Both the position numbers and the translations under genes were made by a program. A DNA stretch of 64,000 bases, taken from Neorhizobium petrolearium. Lineage in GTDB: Bacteria > Pseudomonadota > Alphaproteobacteria > Rhizobiales > Rhizobiaceae. The notes below the pieces were generated by a model, which made no database searches, was not told the DNA's origin, and saw only the letters and a program-made list of their open reading frames with translations. Where the stretch lies: NCBI RefSeq assembly GCF_017873175.1, contig NZ_JAGGJW010000002.1:1-64000 (forward strand), in the 5' to 3' direction. This document shows positions 49,814 to 58,935 of the stretch, piece by piece. Numbering within the stretch: the first letter of the stretch is position 1; every line of letters begins with the position of its first letter.

Positions 49814-50701
49814 TTACGCATCCCGTCCGAAGAGGCCGGCAGGCCTCAGGAGAAGCACGATCGCCATGATGACGAAGATGACGATATTCGAGGCCTCCGG
49901 ATAGAACACCTTGGTCAGACCCTCCGCAATGCCGAGCATGTAGCCGGTCAGGATGGCGCCCATGATCGAGCCCATCCCGCCGACGACGACCACCGCAAAG
50001 ACGACGATGATGATGTTCGAGCCCATCAGCGGCGAGACCTGGTAGATCGGTGCGGCGAGCACCCCGGCAAATGCGGCGAGCGCGGCGCCGAGCCCGTAGG
50101 TGAAGGTCAGCAGCATCGGCACGTTGACGCCGAAGGCCTGCACCAGCACCGGGTTCTCGGTGGCGGCGCGCAGATACGAGCCGAGCTTGGTCTTCTCGAT
50201 CAGCAGCCAGGTGCCGATGCAGGCGACGAGCGATACAACCACCACCCAGCCGCGATAGATGGGCAGGAACATGAAGCCGAGATTCGTGCCGCCGGCAAGT
50301 TGCGACGGCACCGAATAGGGCTGGCCGGCCGCACCATAGAGATAGCGGAACGTGCCCTCGATCGTCAGCGCCAGCCCGAAGGTGAAGAGCAGTCCGTAAA
50401 GCGGATCAAGCTTGTAGAGCCTGGACAGCATCGTCCGTTCGATCAGCGCCCCGAACAGGCCGACAATCAGCGGACCAAGGACCAGCGCGAACCAGTAGTT
50501 GATCCCGAAATACTGGAGCAAGAGCATCGCGACGAAGGCGCCGAGCATGTATTGCGCGCCGTGAGCGAAGTTGATGACGCGCAGGAGGCCGAAAATGACC
50601 GCAAGCCCGAGGCTGAGCAGCGCATAGAACGAACCGTTGATCAGGCCGATCAGGAGTTGCCCGAGAAAGGCCTGGAGCGGTATGCCGAAGATCATCACCA
50701 T
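49814..50701 (-). CDS. livH: Branched-chain amino acid ABC transporter permease LivH
   Basis: 295 residues beginning MVMIFGIPLQAFLGQLLIGL. LivH markers are GLINGSFYALLSLGLAVIFG, RVINFAHGAQYMLGAFVAML and VVVVGGMGSIMGAILTGYML. About eight membrane segments. It starts four bases after the livF stop, and M3 at 50695 is an equally possible start. It forms the membrane pore with LivM. Confidence 0.91.
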   Translation of the reverse strand: MVMIFGIPLQAFLGQLLIGLINGSFYALLSLGLAVIFGLLRVINFAHGAQYMLGAFVAMLLLQYFGINYWFALVLGPLIVGLFGALIERTMLSRLYKLDPLYGLLFTFGLALTIEGTFRYLYGAAGQPYSVPSQLAGGTNLGFMFLPIYRGWVVVVSLVACIGTWLLIEKTKLGSYLRAATENPVLVQAFGVNVPMLLTFTYGLGAALAAFAGVLAAPIYQVSPLMGSNIIIVVFAVVVVGGMGSIMGAILTGYMLGIAEGLTKVFYPEASNIVIFVIMAIVLLLRPAGLFGRDA

Positions 50702-50704
50702 CCG

Positions 50705-51406
50705 TCAGACTCCAAGCACCTTGTGCAGCATGTCCATGCGGTCGGGCAGTTCGCCCACCGGGAAATCCGCGACCATCTTACCATGCTCCATGAGATAGAA
50801 GCGATCGGCGACACGGCTCGCGAAGCGGAAATTCTGCTCCACCAGAAGCACTGTCATGCCGCGCTCCTTCAGTTTCTTCAGCACCTCGCCGATACGCTGG
50901 ACGATGACGGGCGCCAGCCCCTCGGTCGGTTCGTCGAGGATCAGCAGTTTGACGCCGGTGCGCAGGATACGGGCGATTGCCAGCATCTGCTGCTCGCCGC
51001 CGGAGAGTTTTGTACCGGGGCTGGAGCGGCGCTCCTGAAGATTCGGAAAAAGCGCGTAGATCTCGTCCAGTGTCATACCGCCTTCGGCAACGACCGGCGG
51101 TAGCATGAGGTTTTCCTCGACGGTCAGCGTCGAGAAGATACCGCGCTCCTCCGGTACGAAGCCGAGGCCGGCATGCGCGATGCGATGCAGCGGCACGGAA
51201 AACATGTCCTTGCCGGCAAAGCGGATTTCGCCCTTCCGCTCGCGGATAATCCCCATGATGGTCCTGAGCGTCGTCGTCTTGCCGACGCCGTTGCGGCCGA
51301 GGATGGTAATGGTCTCGCCCTCGCCCACCGTCATGTCGACGCCATGCAGCACATGGCTTTCGCCGTACCAGGCATTGAGGTTGGAGACTTGCAGCAACGG
51401 CGTCAT
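50705..51406 (-). CDS. livF: Branched-chain amino acid ABC transporter ATP-binding protein LivF
   Basis: 233 residues, standard LivF length. It starts LLQVSNLNAWYGESHVLHGV, with Walker A GRNGVGKTTTLRTIMG, signature LSGGEQQMLAIARIL, Walker B LLILDEPTEGLAPVIVQRIG and VEQNFRFASRVADRFYLMEH. It begins two bases after the livG stop. It pairs with LivG as the second ATPase of the importer. Confidence 0.92.
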   Translation of the reverse strand: MTPLLQVSNLNAWYGESHVLHGVDMTVGEGETITILGRNGVGKTTTLRTIMGIIRERKGEIRFAGKDMFSVPLHRIAHAGLGFVPEERGIFSTLTVEENLMLPPVVAEGGMTLDEIYALFPNLQERRSSPGTKLSGGEQQMLAIARILRTGVKLLILDEPTEGLAPVIVQRIGEVLKKLKERGMTVLLVEQNFRFASRVADRFYLMEHGKMVADFPVGELPDRMDMLHKVLGV

Positions 51407-51407
51407 C

Positions 51408-52190
51408 TCAGGTCTCCTCCGAGCCCATGTAGGCCAGCCGCACCCTCTCGTCCTGGCTGACGGTCGCGTAATCGCCTTCCGCGAGGATTTCGCCGCGCTG
51501 GAGCACCGTGACGTGGTGGCAGATGTCGGCGACGACCGAAAGATTGTGCTCGACCATCAGCACCGCACGGGTCTTCGCCACCTCGCGGATGATGTTGGCG
51601 ACCGTGCCGATATCCTCCTGCCCCATCCCGGCCATCGGCTCGTCGAGCAGCAGGACCTTCGGATCGAGCGCGAGCGTCGTGGCGATCTCCAGCACGCGCT
51701 TGCGGCCATAGGAAAGGTCGGCAGCGAGCGCATTGCGTTCGCGTTTGAGACCGACGGTCTCGATCAGTTCGTCGGCCCGCGCGTTCAGTCGGTCGAGCGA
51801 GGAGAGCGGCAGCCAGAACTGTGTGGAAAGGCCGTTCGGCCGCTGCAATGCTACGCGCACGTTGTCGAGCACCGAAAGATGCGGAAAGACGGCGGAAATC
51901 TGGAAGGAACGCACAAGGCCCATGCGCGCCACCTTGTCCGGCGGCGTGCTGGTGATGTCTGTGCCGAGCAGCGTGATCGACCCCCCCGTCGGCTGCAGGA
52001 ACTTGGTGAGCAGGTTGAAGACGGTCGTCTTGCCGGCCCCGTTCGGGCCGATCAGCGCGTGGACGCGGGCATGCTGGACGTCGAGATCAACCTGTTTCAC
52101 CGCCGCGAAGGCGCCGAAGTGTTTCGTGAGGCCGCGGGCGGAAAGCACCACCCGCGGCTCTTCATGCGTTGCTATCGCGGCGAAAGCCAT
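51408..52190 (-). CDS. livG: Branched-chain amino acid ABC transporter ATP-binding protein LivG
   Basis: 260 residues. LTKHFGAFAAVKQVDLDVQH at the start, Walker A GPNGAGKTTVFNLLTKFL, the LivG-specific VRSFQISAVFPHLSVLDNVR, signature LSYGRKRVLEIATTLALDPK, and Walker B VLLLDEPMAGMGQEDIG followed by VEHNLSVVADICHHVTVL. The signature reads LSYGRKR rather than LSGGxQR, as is usual for LivG. The ATG at 52190 overlaps the binding-protein stop (TAATG). Confidence 0.92.
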   Translation of the reverse strand: MAFAAIATHEEPRVVLSARGLTKHFGAFAAVKQVDLDVQHARVHALIGPNGAGKTTVFNLLTKFLQPTGGSITLLGTDITSTPPDKVARMGLVRSFQISAVFPHLSVLDNVRVALQRPNGLSTQFWLPLSSLDRLNARADELIETVGLKRERNALAADLSYGRKRVLEIATTLALDPKVLLLDEPMAGMGQEDIGTVANIIREVAKTRAVLMVEHNLSVVADICHHVTVLQRGEILAEGDYATVSQDERVRLAYMGSEET

Positions 52191-53407
52191 TACTTCACCA
52201 GCTCGCAGCCGCTCTTGGCAGGATCCATATAGGCTTCCTTGCCGGGAATCGTGGCGAGCACGTTGAAGTAATCCCACGGCTCCTTGCTGTCGGCGGGCTT
52301 CTTCGCCTGCAGCAGATACATGTCGTGGATCATCCGGCCGTTCGCGGCAACCGTACCGCCGCGCGCGAAGAAATCGTCGACCGGCATTTCATGCAGCGCC
52401 TTGGCGACGGCGTCCGTATCATCCGTGCCGGCTTTCTCGATGGCTTTCAGATACTGCGTCACCGCCGAATAGGTGCCGGCATGAACCATGTTCGGCATCT
52501 TCTTGGTGCGCTCGAAGAACTTCTTGCCGAAAGCGCGGCTCTGGTCGTCGAGGTTCCAGTAATAGCCCTCCGTCATCGTCAGCCCCTGCGCGGCTTCAAG
52601 GCCGAGACCATGCACTTCGGCAAGCGTGAAGAGGAGCGCGGCAAGGTTCTGACCGCCGGCGGTGATGCCGAACTCAGCCGCCTGCTTGATGGCGTTCGAA
52701 GTGTCGAGGCCGGCATTGGCAAGACCGATGACCTTGGCGCCCGAGGACTGCGCCTGCAGGAGGAAGGACGAGAAGTCGGTGGTCGCCAGCGGATGGCGGA
52801 CCGCGCCGACGACCTTGCCGCCGTTCGCCTTGACGAAGTCGCTGGTCTGCTGTTCCAGCGAGTAACCGAAGGCATAGTCGGCGGTCAGGAAGAACCAGGT
52901 GTCGCCGCCCTGCTTGACGAGCGCGCCACCGGTGCCGACCGCAAGCGCATGGGTGTCATAGGCCCAGTGGAAGCCGTAGGGGCTGCATTGCTTGCCGGTG
53001 AGGTCGGTGGTCGCCGCCCCGGTGACGATGTCGATCTTCTTCTTTTCCTTGCCGATTGCCTGCACGGCCAGCGCGACGGAAGAAGTCGTCAGTTCCATGA
53101 TCGCATCGACCTGCTCGGTATCGTACCACTGGCGGGCGATATTGGAGGCGATATCAGGCTTGTTCTGATGGTCGGCATCGACGATCTCGATCGGAGCGCC
53201 GAGCACCTTGCCGCCGAAATCCTCCACCGCCATCTTCGCGGCCTCCACGGAGGACTTGCCGCCGAAATCCGCATAGACGCCCGACTGGTCGTTCAGGATG
53301 CCGATCTTGACCTTGCCGTCGGATGCGCTTTGCGCAAACGCGATACTGCTTGCAAGCCCAGTGCTTGCAAAAAGGACAGCCAGAGATGTCAGAAGTGTCT
53401 TGCGCAT
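52190..53407 (-). CDS. Branched-chain amino acid-type ABC transporter substrate-binding protein
   Basis: 405 residues. Signal peptide MRKTLLTSLAVLFASTGLAS with cleavage near AFA-QSA, then VKIGILNDQSGVYADFGGKS and SVEAAKMAVEDFGGKVLGAP, the LivJ-type periplasmic fold (Peripla_BP_6). GGGAGGAGAAATC precedes the ATG at 53407. Members of this subgroup also bind amides, urea or aromatic acids, so valine uptake is inferred from the catabolic genes downstream. It heads an eight-gene minus-strand operon and is divergent from a LysR gene. Confidence 0.9.
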   Translation of the reverse strand: MRKTLLTSLAVLFASTGLASSIAFAQSASDGKVKIGILNDQSGVYADFGGKSSVEAAKMAVEDFGGKVLGAPIEIVDADHQNKPDIASNIARQWYDTEQVDAIMELTTSSVALAVQAIGKEKKKIDIVTGAATTDLTGKQCSPYGFHWAYDTHALAVGTGGALVKQGGDTWFFLTADYAFGYSLEQQTSDFVKANGGKVVGAVRHPLATTDFSSFLLQAQSSGAKVIGLANAGLDTSNAIKQAAEFGITAGGQNLAALLFTLAEVHGLGLEAAQGLTMTEGYYWNLDDQSRAFGKKFFERTKKMPNMVHAGTYSAVTQYLKAIEKAGTDDTDAVAKALHEMPVDDFFARGGTVAANGRMIHDMYLLQAKKPADSKEPWDYFNVLATIPGKEAYMDPAKSGCELVK

Positions 53408-53464
53408 GATTTCTCCTCCCAGAGAGTGTGCCCACAGAAAGTACCCGGAGATTTTCCCAAAGTG

Positions 53465-53593
53465 TCTGTTCAAAATTGATGAGCTGCCCTCCTCAAAGCA
53501 GCCATTCCAATCCCATGGTTCTCGAAAACTGCTGTTGACGCAAGCAGGGACCTGCAATTAATTGCAAACAGTATCTGTGCATTTTTGAACAGA
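53465..53593. promoter_or_regulatory. Inverted repeat pair flanking the divergent LysR/binding-protein promoters
   Basis: TCTGTTCAAAA at 53465-53475 and its exact reverse complement TTTTGAACAGA at 53583-53593, 107 bases apart. One lies 58 bases upstream of the binding-protein start, the other 14 bases upstream of the LysR start. Such paired sites could bind the LysR protein and allow looping. Confidence 0.5.
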
Positions 53594-53606
53594 TTAAGGA
53601 TTCGAC

Positions 53607-54596
53607 TTGTCTGCCAATGCGAACTTTACTTGGGATGACCTGCAATATTTTCTGGCCGTGGCGCGCACGGGGCAGCTTTCGACCGCCGCCAGGCAGCTGC
53701 GCACCAGCCATGCGACGGTTTCACGCAGGATCGACCGGCTGGAATTTTCCCTCAAGGTGAAACTCTTCGAGCGCAATCCGCGCGGCTATGTGCTGACCGG
53801 CATGGGCCAGCGCTTCATCGAGGCGGCGGAGCGGATCGAGGCGGAGGCGGACCGGCTGCAGGCCGACATCACCTCCGGCACGACCGCGCAGCGCGGCGTC
53901 GTCAGGCTCAGCACGCCGGAAGGGTTCGCGAATTTCTTCTTCGCCGACAAGATCCGCAATTTCTGTGACGGCCACCCGAACATCACCCTGGAACTGGTGA
54001 CGATCCAGCAGATCATGTCGCTGTCGCGCAAGGAGGCGGATATTGCCGTCTCCCTCGATCCGCCGAAGGACGGACCGTATCTGACGGAAAAGCTCACCGA
54101 TTACAGCCTCAACGTCTACGGATCGAGGGCCTATCTTTCCGGGGCGGCTCCGATCCGCAACCGGCAGGATCTCCTGAGCCATCCCTTCATCGGCTATATC
54201 GAGGACATGATCTTCGTGCCGGGGCTCGACTATCTGGGTGAGGTCCACCCCGGCATCAAGGCGCGCTTCCAGAGCTCCAGCATCTTCGCGCAGCTCACCG
54301 CGACGCTGAACGCGCTCGGCCTCTGTGTGTTGCCGCATTTCATCGCCCGCTCCTATCCGGACCTGCAGATCGTATTGCCGGACGAAGTGGAGATCAGGCG
54401 GAACTACTGGCTGGTCTGCCATCGCGACCTGAGTCATGTGCCGCGGGTGAGAATGGTGACGGATTATATCTTTCAATCCGTCCGCGCCAATCAGGACGCC
54501 TTCCTCAGGAGTTACCAGGCTCCCGAGGAAGGCGCGCGACGTTATTCGGCCGCCATGGGCAGGGGCGTTTCACGGCTTTCGAACAAGTCGCCCTGA
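53607..54596 (+). CDS. LysR-family transcriptional regulator
   Basis: 329 residues. Helix-turn-helix LSTAARQLRTSHATVSRRID followed by LKVKLFERNPRGYVLTGMGQ; the effector domain starts near residue 95. The start is a TTG at 53607 with AAGGA six bases upstream. It is divergent from the branched-chain amino acid operon and is its likely regulator. Its 3' end overlaps the end of the convergent RND gene by 55 bases, which is unusual in this otherwise well-spaced window. Confidence 0.88.
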   Translation: MSANANFTWDDLQYFLAVARTGQLSTAARQLRTSHATVSRRIDRLEFSLKVKLFERNPRGYVLTGMGQRFIEAAERIEAEADRLQADITSGTTAQRGVVRLSTPEGFANFFFADKIRNFCDGHPNITLELVTIQQIMSLSRKEADIAVSLDPPKDGPYLTEKLTDYSLNVYGSRAYLSGAAPIRNRQDLLSHPFIGYIEDMIFVPGLDYLGEVHPGIKARFQSSSIFAQLTATLNALGLCVLPHFIARSYPDLQIVLPDEVEIRRNYWLVCHRDLSHVPRVRMVTDYIFQSVRANQDAFLRSYQAPEEGARRYSAAMGRGVSRLSNKSP

Positions 54597-57500
54597 TTGG
54601 CCGGCTGGCGGTCGCCCTTGTCGTCTTCGTCCTTCTTCTCGCGGCCGAAGAAGAGCGCATAGCCAGCCGGCAGTACGAAGATGGTCAGCACCGTGGCGAC
54701 CAGGATGCCGCCCATCATCGCATAGGCGAGCGGCCCCCAGAAGACGCCGCGGGAGATGGGGATCAGCGCCAACACCGCCGTCATCGCAGTCAGCATGATC
54801 GGCCGGAAGCGCCGGACAGCCGCCCCCACGATCGCTTCCGAGCGTGCCATGCCGGCGGCGATATCCTGGTCGATCTGGTCGATGAGGATGATCGAGTTGC
54901 GGATGATGATGCCGAGGAGCGCGATGACTCCGAGGATCGCCACGAAGCCGAAGGGTGCGCCGGTGATGAGCAGCGCCATGGCTGCACCGATGATACCCAG
55001 CGGACCGGTCGCCAGCACCAGCATGGCCTTGCCGAAATGCTGGAGCTGCACCATCAGGAGCACCAGGATCACCAGCAGCATGATCGGCGCCTTGGCAGCG
55101 ATTGACGCCTGACTTTCGGCAGAATCCTCGGCGCCGCCCTGGATCTCGATCTTGTAGCCGGCAGGCAGGCTGGCGCGCAGATCGGCGATCGAGTTGTAGA
55201 AGTTGAGCGCCATCTGGGTCGACTCGACGCCGTCCGGCAACGTCGCCTTGACGGTGATCGTCGGCAGGCGGTCGCGGCGCCACTCGATGCCCTGTTCCAG
55301 CACCGGCTCGACCTTGGCGATCTGCGAGACGGGGACGAAACCGCCGAAATCCGTCGGGACATAGACCGACTGCACGGCGGACAGCAGGCTGCGCGTCGCA
55401 TCCGGCTCGCGGACGACGATCGAAACCGTCTCCTCGCCGTCGCGGAAATCATCGATCGGTGCACCCGAGACCGCCGTCTGCAGCATCTGTCGGACACGCT
55501 GCGAGGAAACACCGAGCGCCCGGGCGCGATCCTGGTCGATGACCAGCTTCATGGCCGGCACCGGTTCCATCCAGTCGTCATGGATCGAGCCGAACAGCGG
55601 CTGCTGGTGATAGCGTTCCTTGACCTGGTCGGCGATGCGGCGGACCTCAGCCTTGTCCGGCCCTATGACGCGCATCTGCACCGGCCAGCCGGTCGGCGGG
55701 CCGAGGAAGAGACGATCAACCTTGCCGCGCACGGTCGGGAAATCCTCCGCCAGGATCTGGCGCAGCTTGACGATCAGCCTCTCTCTTGCGTCCACATCCT
55801 TCGACATGACGAGGAGCTGCGCATAATTCGGGTTCCGGAGTTGCTGGTCGAGCGGTAGGAAGAAGCGCGGCACGCCTTCGCCGATATAGGTGGCGACGAA
55901 AGTCTTGTCCTGATCGGGCAAGATCTTGGTTTCAAGCGCCTTCGCCTGCCGTTCCACTTCCTCGATCGCGGTTCCTTCCGGCAGCCACATGTCGACCAGG
56001 ATTTCCGGCCGCGAGGACTGCGGGAAGAAGCTCTGCGGGATGAACTGGAAGGACCAGAGGCTCCCGAAGAAGGCTGCGAGCGTCAGGACGAGCACGATGA
56101 TCCGGTGGCGCACCGCCCAGCCGACCGTGCTGCGCAGGCGGTGGTAGAAGCGCGTGTCATAGGCATCGTGATGGGTGCCGGCATGCGCCCGCTGCTTGAG
56201 GATCATGTAGCCGAGCCAGGGGGTGAAATAGACCGCCACGAACCAGGAGGTGACGAGCGCGATGCCCACCACATAGAAAAGCGTGCGGACATATTCGCCG
56301 GCGGTGGATTCGGCAAAGCCGACCGGGATGAAGCCGGCGGTGGTGATCAGCGTGCCGGTCAGCATCGGAAAGGCAGTGGACGAATAGGCGAAGCTCGCCG
56401 CATCAATGCGATGCAACCCTTCCTCCAGCTTGCGTTCCATCATCTCGACAACGATCATCGCGTCGTCGACGAGCAGCCCGAGCGCGATGATCAGCGCGCC
56501 GAGCGAGATGCGCTGCAGCTCGATGCCCATGTAATACATGATGGCGAGCGTCGCCGCGAGCACGAGGGGGATTGCGATCGCGATCACGATGCCCGAGCGC
56601 CAGCCGATCGAAATCAGCGAGACGATCAGGACGATCACGAGGGCTTCCATCAGCGCCTTGGTGAATTCGCCGACGGCTTCGGTCACCACCTCCGGCTGGT
56701 TGGAAATCTGGTGCACCGAAACGCCGACCGGCAGCGTCTCTTCGAAGCGGTGATAGGTTGCCTCGATATCGTGACCGACATCGGTGACCTTGAACCCGTT
56801 CGCCATGACGACGCCAAGCTGCACACTGTCCTGGCCGTCGAAGCGGAACTTGCGCTGGAAGGGGTCCTCGAGACCTTCCTTCACGGTCGCTATGTCGCCG
56901 AGCCGGATCACCTGGCTGCCGGCGCGCAGGCGAAGTTCCCGGATGTCTTCGGGCGTCGTGACATCGCCTTCGACAGAGATGCGAACCGAGCGCTCGGCGG
57001 TCTCCACGCTGCCGGCCGGATCGACATTGTTCTGGCCGGCAAGCGCATTCTGGATGTCGACGACGGTCAGGCCGCGTTCAGCCAGCGCCTTTGAGGAAAC
57101 GTCGATGAAGATCTTCTGCGGCTGGTCGCCGAGAATGACCGCCTTCTCGACGCCCGGCGTGGCAAGCAGCATGTCGCGTGCCTGAATGGCAAACTGCTTC
57201 AGCTCCGGATAGCTGTATCCCTCGCCGACGATCGCGTGCATCGTGATGAACGTGTCGCCGAATTCGTCGTTGAAATAGGGGCCGAGCAGGCCGGAAGGCA
57301 AATCCTGCCTTATATCGCCGATCTTCTTACGCACCTGATAGAAGGCGTCGGCCACTTCCGCGGAATTCGTATCGCCCTTGACCTGCACGGTCGTGATCGC
57401 AAAACCGGCGCGGGTATAGGACTTCACCCAGTCGAGATGCGGCGTTTCCTGAAGCTTGCGCTCGATCTTGTTGACGACCTGGTTCTGCATGTCGTCGATC

Positions 57501-57706
57501 GAGGCGCCGGGCCAGATGGACTGCACGACCATGACGCGGAAGGTGAAATCCGGGTCCTCCTTCTGGCCCATGTTCATGACGCCGAGCACGCCCATGGCGA
57601 TGATAAGGCCGAAGAGGAAGCGGGCAATGCTCGGATGGCCGATCGCCCAGCGGGACAGGTTGAACCTGGCCTTTTCCGGAGGATTGTCCTGATGGGAGGA
57701 GCTCAT
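54542..57706 (-). CDS. RND-family efflux transporter, inner-membrane permease
   Basis: 1054 residues, the expected length of an AcrB/MexB-like (HAE1/multidrug or related) pump. The N-terminus IGHPSIARFLFGLIIAMGVL is the first membrane segment; a cluster of membrane segments at about 345-560 includes ALGLLVDDAMIVVEMMERKL with the acidic pair typical of proton relay, and a second cluster at about 880-1030 includes GVIALLGIIIRNSIILIDQI. Two large periplasmic loops lie between. Substrates cannot be read. It follows the membrane-fusion protein by 32 bases and is controlled by the TetR gene at the head of the operon. Confidence 0.92.
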   Translation of the reverse strand: MSSSHQDNPPEKARFNLSRWAIGHPSIARFLFGLIIAMGVLGVMNMGQKEDPDFTFRVMVVQSIWPGASIDDMQNQVVNKIERKLQETPHLDWVKSYTRAGFAITTVQVKGDTNSAEVADAFYQVRKKIGDIRQDLPSGLLGPYFNDEFGDTFITMHAIVGEGYSYPELKQFAIQARDMLLATPGVEKAVILGDQPQKIFIDVSSKALAERGLTVVDIQNALAGQNNVDPAGSVETAERSVRISVEGDVTTPEDIRELRLRAGSQVIRLGDIATVKEGLEDPFQRKFRFDGQDSVQLGVVMANGFKVTDVGHDIEATYHRFEETLPVGVSVHQISNQPEVVTEAVGEFTKALMEALVIVLIVSLISIGWRSGIVIAIAIPLVLAATLAIMYYMGIELQRISLGALIIALGLLVDDAMIVVEMMERKLEEGLHRIDAASFAYSSTAFPMLTGTLITTAGFIPVGFAESTAGEYVRTLFYVVGIALVTSWFVAVYFTPWLGYMILKQRAHAGTHHDAYDTRFYHRLRSTVGWAVRHRIIVLVLTLAAFFGSLWSFQFIPQSFFPQSSRPEILVDMWLPEGTAIEEVERQAKALETKILPDQDKTFVATYIGEGVPRFFLPLDQQLRNPNYAQLLVMSKDVDARERLIVKLRQILAEDFPTVRGKVDRLFLGPPTGWPVQMRVIGPDKAEVRRIADQVKERYHQQPLFGSIHDDWMEPVPAMKLVIDQDRARALGVSSQRVRQMLQTAVSGAPIDDFRDGEETVSIVVREPDATRSLLSAVQSVYVPTDFGGFVPVSQIAKVEPVLEQGIEWRRDRLPTITVKATLPDGVESTQMALNFYNSIADLRASLPAGYKIEIQGGAEDSAESQASIAAKAPIMLLVILVLLMVQLQHFGKAMLVLATGPLGIIGAAMALLITGAPFGFVAILGVIALLGIIIRNSIILIDQIDQDIAAGMARSEAIVGAAVRRFRPIMLTAMTAVLALIPISRGVFWGPLAYAMMGGILVATVLTIFVLPAGYALFFGREKKDEDDKGDRQPANQGDLFESRETPLPMAAE

Positions 57707-57738
57707 GGTCGTGGTCCTTTAGGGCCGGGTTCTTGAAA

Positions 57739-58896
57739 TCAGGGCATAACCGACGCGGTGCTGATGCTGGTGGCGCTGCCGAATCGGGAGGCAACTGCTT
57801 CCGGCAGCTTCACCTTCATGTCTTCACGCATGAATTGCGTGCCCGCCGAGACGACGAGGTCGCCTTTCGAAAGTCCTTCGGAAATGCGCACGCCGTCATC
57901 GGAGAAATCGGCGACGGTCACCGGGCGCGAACCCACCATCCCCTTTTCACGATCGACGATCCAGACAACCGACTGGCCGCCCTTCTTGGCAAGAGCCGCA
58001 AGCGGAATGGACCAGGTCGGCGCGGCATTGTCCTCGACAGCCTCGATCGTCGCGGTCATGCCGAGAAGGACGCGCGGGTCGTCCGGCAGGCTGACGCGGA
58101 TGGCAAAGGTTCGCGACTGCGGATCGGCGCTACCTGCGATTTCCCGAACCTTGCCGTTGAGTACAAGGTCGGCCGCCGACCAGAAGCGCGCCTTGACCGT
58201 CTTGCCGGGGCTGAACTTGGCGACGTCCATTTCCGGAACGGCGATCTGCACTTCCTTGTCGCCATCGACGGCGACGGAAATGACCGGCGTGCCGGTGCCG
58301 ACAACCTGGCCGATATCGGCGCTGACGGCGGTGACGATTCCGTTCTGGTCCGACTTGAGCTCGGTATAGGCGACCTGGTTACGCGCCTCCTGCAAAGCCG
58401 AAACCGCCGACTGGCGGGAGGATACAGCCTGGTCATAGGCAAGCGTCGCCTGTTCCATGGCCGATTGGGAGGCGACGTTCTTGGAATAGAGGCTGTCGGC
58501 CCGGCGCTTGGCGAGCTCGGTGATCTCCGCCTGCTTCTGCGCGGCGGCGAGATCGGCCTCGGCGCGGCGGACGGCGAGCTGGTAATCGGTCGCATCAAGC
58601 CGCGCAAGCACATCGCCCGGCTTGACCGGCTGACCGATATCTACCAGCCGCTCGGTAATCTTGCCGGCGACACGGAAGCCGAGATTCATCTCCGTGCGCG
58701 GCTTGACGGAGCCGGAATACTCAACCTTCCGGCCCTGATCGGCGGCAGAGACCTCGATCACCTTGACAGGCCGAACCACCTCTGGCGCTTCGGCCTTCTT
58801 CTCGTCCGAGCAGGCCACCAGCGCACCGAGCGCGGTCGCAACAACGAGGCCTTTGACGAGAAACGAGACATCACGTCTGGTCTTCACAAGAAACAT
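57739..58896 (-). CDS. RND efflux periplasmic adaptor (membrane fusion protein), lipoprotein
   Basis: 385 residues. A lipoprotein signal with lipobox LGALVAC places the acylated Cys at residue 29. Next come KVIEVSAADQGRKVEYSGSV, the barrel-sandwich segment IGQPVKPGDVLARLDATDYQ, an alpha-hairpin with RRAEADLAAAQKQAEITELA, and the C-terminal GLSKGDLVVSAGTQFMREDM. It links the inner-membrane pump to an outer-membrane channel; no channel gene is present here, so a TolC-like protein encoded elsewhere is needed. Confidence 0.91.
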   Translation of the reverse strand: MFLVKTRRDVSFLVKGLVVATALGALVACSDEKKAEAPEVVRPVKVIEVSAADQGRKVEYSGSVKPRTEMNLGFRVAGKITERLVDIGQPVKPGDVLARLDATDYQLAVRRAEADLAAAQKQAEITELAKRRADSLYSKNVASQSAMEQATLAYDQAVSSRQSAVSALQEARNQVAYTELKSDQNGIVTAVSADIGQVVGTGTPVISVAVDGDKEVQIAVPEMDVAKFSPGKTVKARFWSAADLVLNGKVREIAGSADPQSRTFAIRVSLPDDPRVLLGMTATIEAVEDNAAPTWSIPLAALAKKGGQSVVWIVDREKGMVGSRPVTVADFSDDGVRISEGLSKGDLVVSAGTQFMREDMKVKLPEAVASRFGSATSISTASVMP

Positions 58897-58935
58897 GGCG
58901 CCGCACTCCTGATGGCGGGATTTCGATAAGGGCAG

